A stretch of 7,239 bases of DNA, from assembly GCA_002433485.1 (NCBI GenBank), contig DJIF01000133.1:9885-17123 (forward strand), written 5' to 3'. Origin of the DNA: Deltaproteobacteria bacterium UBA6601 (GTDB lineage: Bacteria > Myxococcota_A > UBA796 > UBA9615). The notes beneath the pieces are model-generated. The model was given only the letters and a program-made list of their open reading frames with translations. It was not told the DNA's origin and ran no database searches. The translations under genes were made by a program, and so were the position numbers. Shown here piece by piece: positions 6,057 through 7,239 of this stretch. The stretch's first letter is position 1. Every line of letters starts with the position of its first letter.

Positions 6057-6764
6057 ATGACACGCAGCGCAATAGTTGGTTGGTTGTCAGTGCTGCTGCT
6101 CTCGTGCGGTGCGGACCCACCTGATGGTGGTGATCGTGCCGGTGACGCTGTGGTTGGGGGTGATGACGATGACTCCAGCAATGCTGCGGTTGGTGATGAT
6201 GACGATGACAGCGCCAGTCATGAGCTGAGCGAGTACCCGTGTTGGTTTGAAGCGACTCTCACTGGTGAGAGCGGTGCGCACTCCTGGTCTGGTGCTTGTG
6301 GCACAGCTACGGCGAGCGGCATTCACTTTATGGTTCAGCCGGGTTCTGCTGAGCCGCACCAGGTCAGTCGGATCAGTGTGGCCCCGACCGAGTACCTGGA
6401 CCCCTATTGCAGCTTTCGGGTCACCATCAATACCTGTGCTCAGTCCGCCGGCTTATTCGGGGCCGATGTCGATGAGCTCACTGGCGATTTTGTGCGGGTC
6501 AAGGTGGACACTGAAGGGTGTGGCCTGCCCATTGGCCGGGCCCGAACATCCAGCTCGTCAGCGGTGGTGTCTGCCGAGTTGAGCGCTCTGGCTCCCACCC
6601 AGATCGATCGGTCCGTGCAGCCGGGCTCCATTACCTCTTCTGGACAGCTCGACTTTACCGCCGCCAAGACCTCGTTCGTCAACGAAGAGTGGACCATATC
6701 AGGACGGGTCTTCTGGACCGATACTACAACGACCGTGGGTGAACTGGGTATCGACTGCCCCTAG
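6057..6764 (+). CDS. Lipoprotein with duplicated Asp-rich linker
   Basis: A 235-residue secreted lipoprotein: a short signal peptide with lipobox L-L-S-C (Cys17), then an acidic low-complexity linker (about 18-56) with two 12-residue units, VVGGDDDDSSNA and AVGDDDDDSASH. The mature domain (about 60-235) is rich in beta-strand and Ser/Thr, with six cysteines (62, 81, 118, 127, 155, 234) that could form three disulfides. It ends in a strand-rich segment SGQLDF...TISGRVFW (195-220), which weakly resembles the C-terminus of the CotH-family lipoprotein. I do not recognise the domain. The ATG is supported by AAGGGAGG five bases upstream. The linker is probably an extended, hydrated tether between membrane anchor and globular domain, or a cation-binding stretch; both are inference. 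Its Asp-Ser-Ala motif recurs in the proteins at both window edges. Confidence 0.85.
   Translation: MTRSAIVGWLSVLLLSCGADPPDGGDRAGDAVVGGDDDDSSNAAVGDDDDDSASHELSEYPCWFEATLTGESGAHSWSGACGTATASGIHFMVQPGSAEPHQVSRISVAPTEYLDPYCSFRVTINTCAQSAGLFGADVDELTGDFVRVKVDTEGCGLPIGRARTSSSSAVVSAELSALAPTQIDRSVQPGSITSSGQLDFTAAKTSFVNEEWTISGRVFWTDTTTTVGELGIDCP
6150..6221 (+). repeat. In-frame 36-bp tandem duplication coding the Asp linker
   Basis: Two adjacent 36-base units (6150-6185 and 6186-6221) inside the lipoprotein gene. The first 24 bases of each agree at nearly every position: a GTTGG block, then GATGACGATGAC-type Asp codons. The remaining 12 have diverged. The period is a multiple of three, so copy number can change without a frameshift. 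The second unit ends in GACGATGACAGCGCCA (6201-6216), which recurs exactly at 7222-7237. Confidence 0.75.
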
Positions 6765-6770
6765 GTCGGT

Positions 6771-6820
6771 CTGGCTGATGCAGCTGCTTGCGGAGCATCC
6801 CCGGGGCATCTGCAGGCCAG
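6771..6820 (+). repeat. Bulged hairpin in the 187-bp gap after the Asp-linker lipoprotein
   Basis: CTGGC (6771-6775) and TGCAG (6779-6783) pair with GCCAG (6816-6820) and CTGCA (6810-6814), leaving a TGA/G internal loop. The enclosed loop contains the 8-bp palindrome CCCCGGGG (6799-6806). It starts six bases after the TAG. There is no T-run, so a role as terminator is only possible. The rest of the gap to 6951 shows no small gene; the promoter for the last gene is probably here, but I cannot place it. Confidence 0.35.
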
Positions 6821-6951
6821 CCTCGCTAACGTTGCCGCGTTACTTAAGAGACGAACTTCGCGCCAGTTGATGGGTCGAGGTAGGATTCAGAGCGTAGGGT
6901 CCTTACTAGCGGCTCCTAAAGGTGGCCCAGTATTGACGATAGAGAGGTCCG

Positions 6952-7239
6952 ATGACGGCGCTTTATGTTCACTGCATATGGTTGGGCCTGCTTGTGGGGG
7001 GGCTGTTGTCGGTGACTGGCTGCGGTGGTCTGGCCAGTAGCTTTGACTTTGACGGTGATGGCTCCAACGATTCGGTTGACTGCGCTCCTGACGACCCGGG
7101 GATACATCCGCTGGCTGAAGAGCTCTGTAGCGATGGACTCGACAATGACTGCGACCTTGGGGTCGACTGTGAGGACAACGACTGCGACTCTTTCGGTGCC
7201 TGCTCAGGCGCTGCTGATGACGACGATGACAGCGCCACC
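6952..7239 (+). CDS. MopE-motif, Asp-rich lipoprotein, C-terminus cut by window edge
   Basis: Ninety-six residues are visible. The signal peptide has a Gly/Leu-rich core and the lipobox V-T-G-C (Cys24). The mature part opens with DFDGDGSNDSVDC (32-44), like a thrombospondin-type-3/calcium-binding loop. It continues through APDDPGIHPLAEELCSDGLD (45-64) into NDCDLGVDCEDNDC (65-78). This is the repeated Cys/Asp motif of the MopE family (D-x-D-P-x-I-x-P-x-A-x-E-x-C-x-D-G-x-D-N-D-C-D), named after the surface-associated copper-binding protein of Methylococcus and abundant in deltaproteobacterial secreted proteins. Metal binding is known for MopE itself and inferred here. After SGAA comes DDDDDSAT (89-96), the same linker as in the preceding lipoprotein, and the frame is open at the edge. 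The ATG has GAGAGG four bases upstream. It lies 187 bp after the preceding gene and may have its own promoter. Confidence 0.85.
   Translation, partial: MTALYVHCIWLGLLVGGLLSVTGCGGLASSFDFDGDGSNDSVDCAPDDPGIHPLAEELCSDGLDNDCDLGVDCEDNDCDSFGACSGAADDDDDSAT
7207..7236 (+). repeat. Asp-codon tract flanked by a 7-bp inverted repeat
   Basis: GGCGCTG (7207-7213) and CAGCGCC (7230-7236) are perfect inverted copies flanking 16 bases of Asp codons. They encode the Gly-Ala and Ser-Ala ends of the linker. GGCGCTG also precedes the Asp codons of the left-edge lipoprotein on its coding strand. Confidence 0.55.

Noticed and set aside
6150..6221. Regular 36-base repeats resembling a CRISPR unit
   Set aside because: Only two directly adjacent units with no spacers, inside a coding frame, encoding Asp-rich residues.
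6933..6938. TTGACG as a -35 box for the last gene
   Set aside because: Too close to the ribosome site and start at 6952 to leave room for a -10 box and a leader.

Overview
The window is GC-rich bacterial DNA with no RNA genes, phage genes, insertion sequences or CRISPR array. Nine protein genes fill it, and the two outermost are cut by the window edges. At least five and probably six of the nine encode secreted lipoproteins. Several carry acidic, Asp-rich stretches after the lipid-anchored Cys. One has a MopE-type Cys/Asp motif, one has a CotH kinase-like domain, and one is a two-haem cytochrome. This mixture resembles Myxococcota and related former deltaproteobacterial lineages, often known from metagenomes. 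That placement is an inference from protein style, as no marker gene is present.

Layout from left to right. (1) Minus strand, 1-1062: a TIGR01777/YfcH-type SDR epimerase, followed 4 bp later by the start of a lipoprotein that runs off the left edge in an Asp tract. (2) A divergent intergenic region, 1063-1172, with a near-perfect hairpin. (3) Plus strand, 1173-3979: a DHRS12-like short-chain dehydrogenase, then a CotH-family lipoprotein, probably one transcript. (4) Minus strand, 4018-5366: a two-haem c-type cytochrome lipoprotein overlapping by 52 bp a small eight-Cys lipoprotein. (5) Plus strand, 5426-7239: a two-helix membrane protein, a lipoprotein with a duplicated Asp-rich linker, and a MopE-motif lipoprotein that runs off the right edge, again in an Asp tract.

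No single pathway joins these genes. The two oxidoreductases are probably cytoplasmic. The remaining proteins are envelope proteins: a possible surface kinase, a possible electron carrier with a disulfide-rich partner, and Asp-rich surface candidates. The most unusual signal is the Asp(4-6)-Ser-Ala linker. It occurs in three separate lipoprotein genes, matches at DNA level between the two right-hand copies, and sits at both window ends. It may be a dispersed repeat that breaks assembly, and its protein product may be a common tether or surface-sorting signal.
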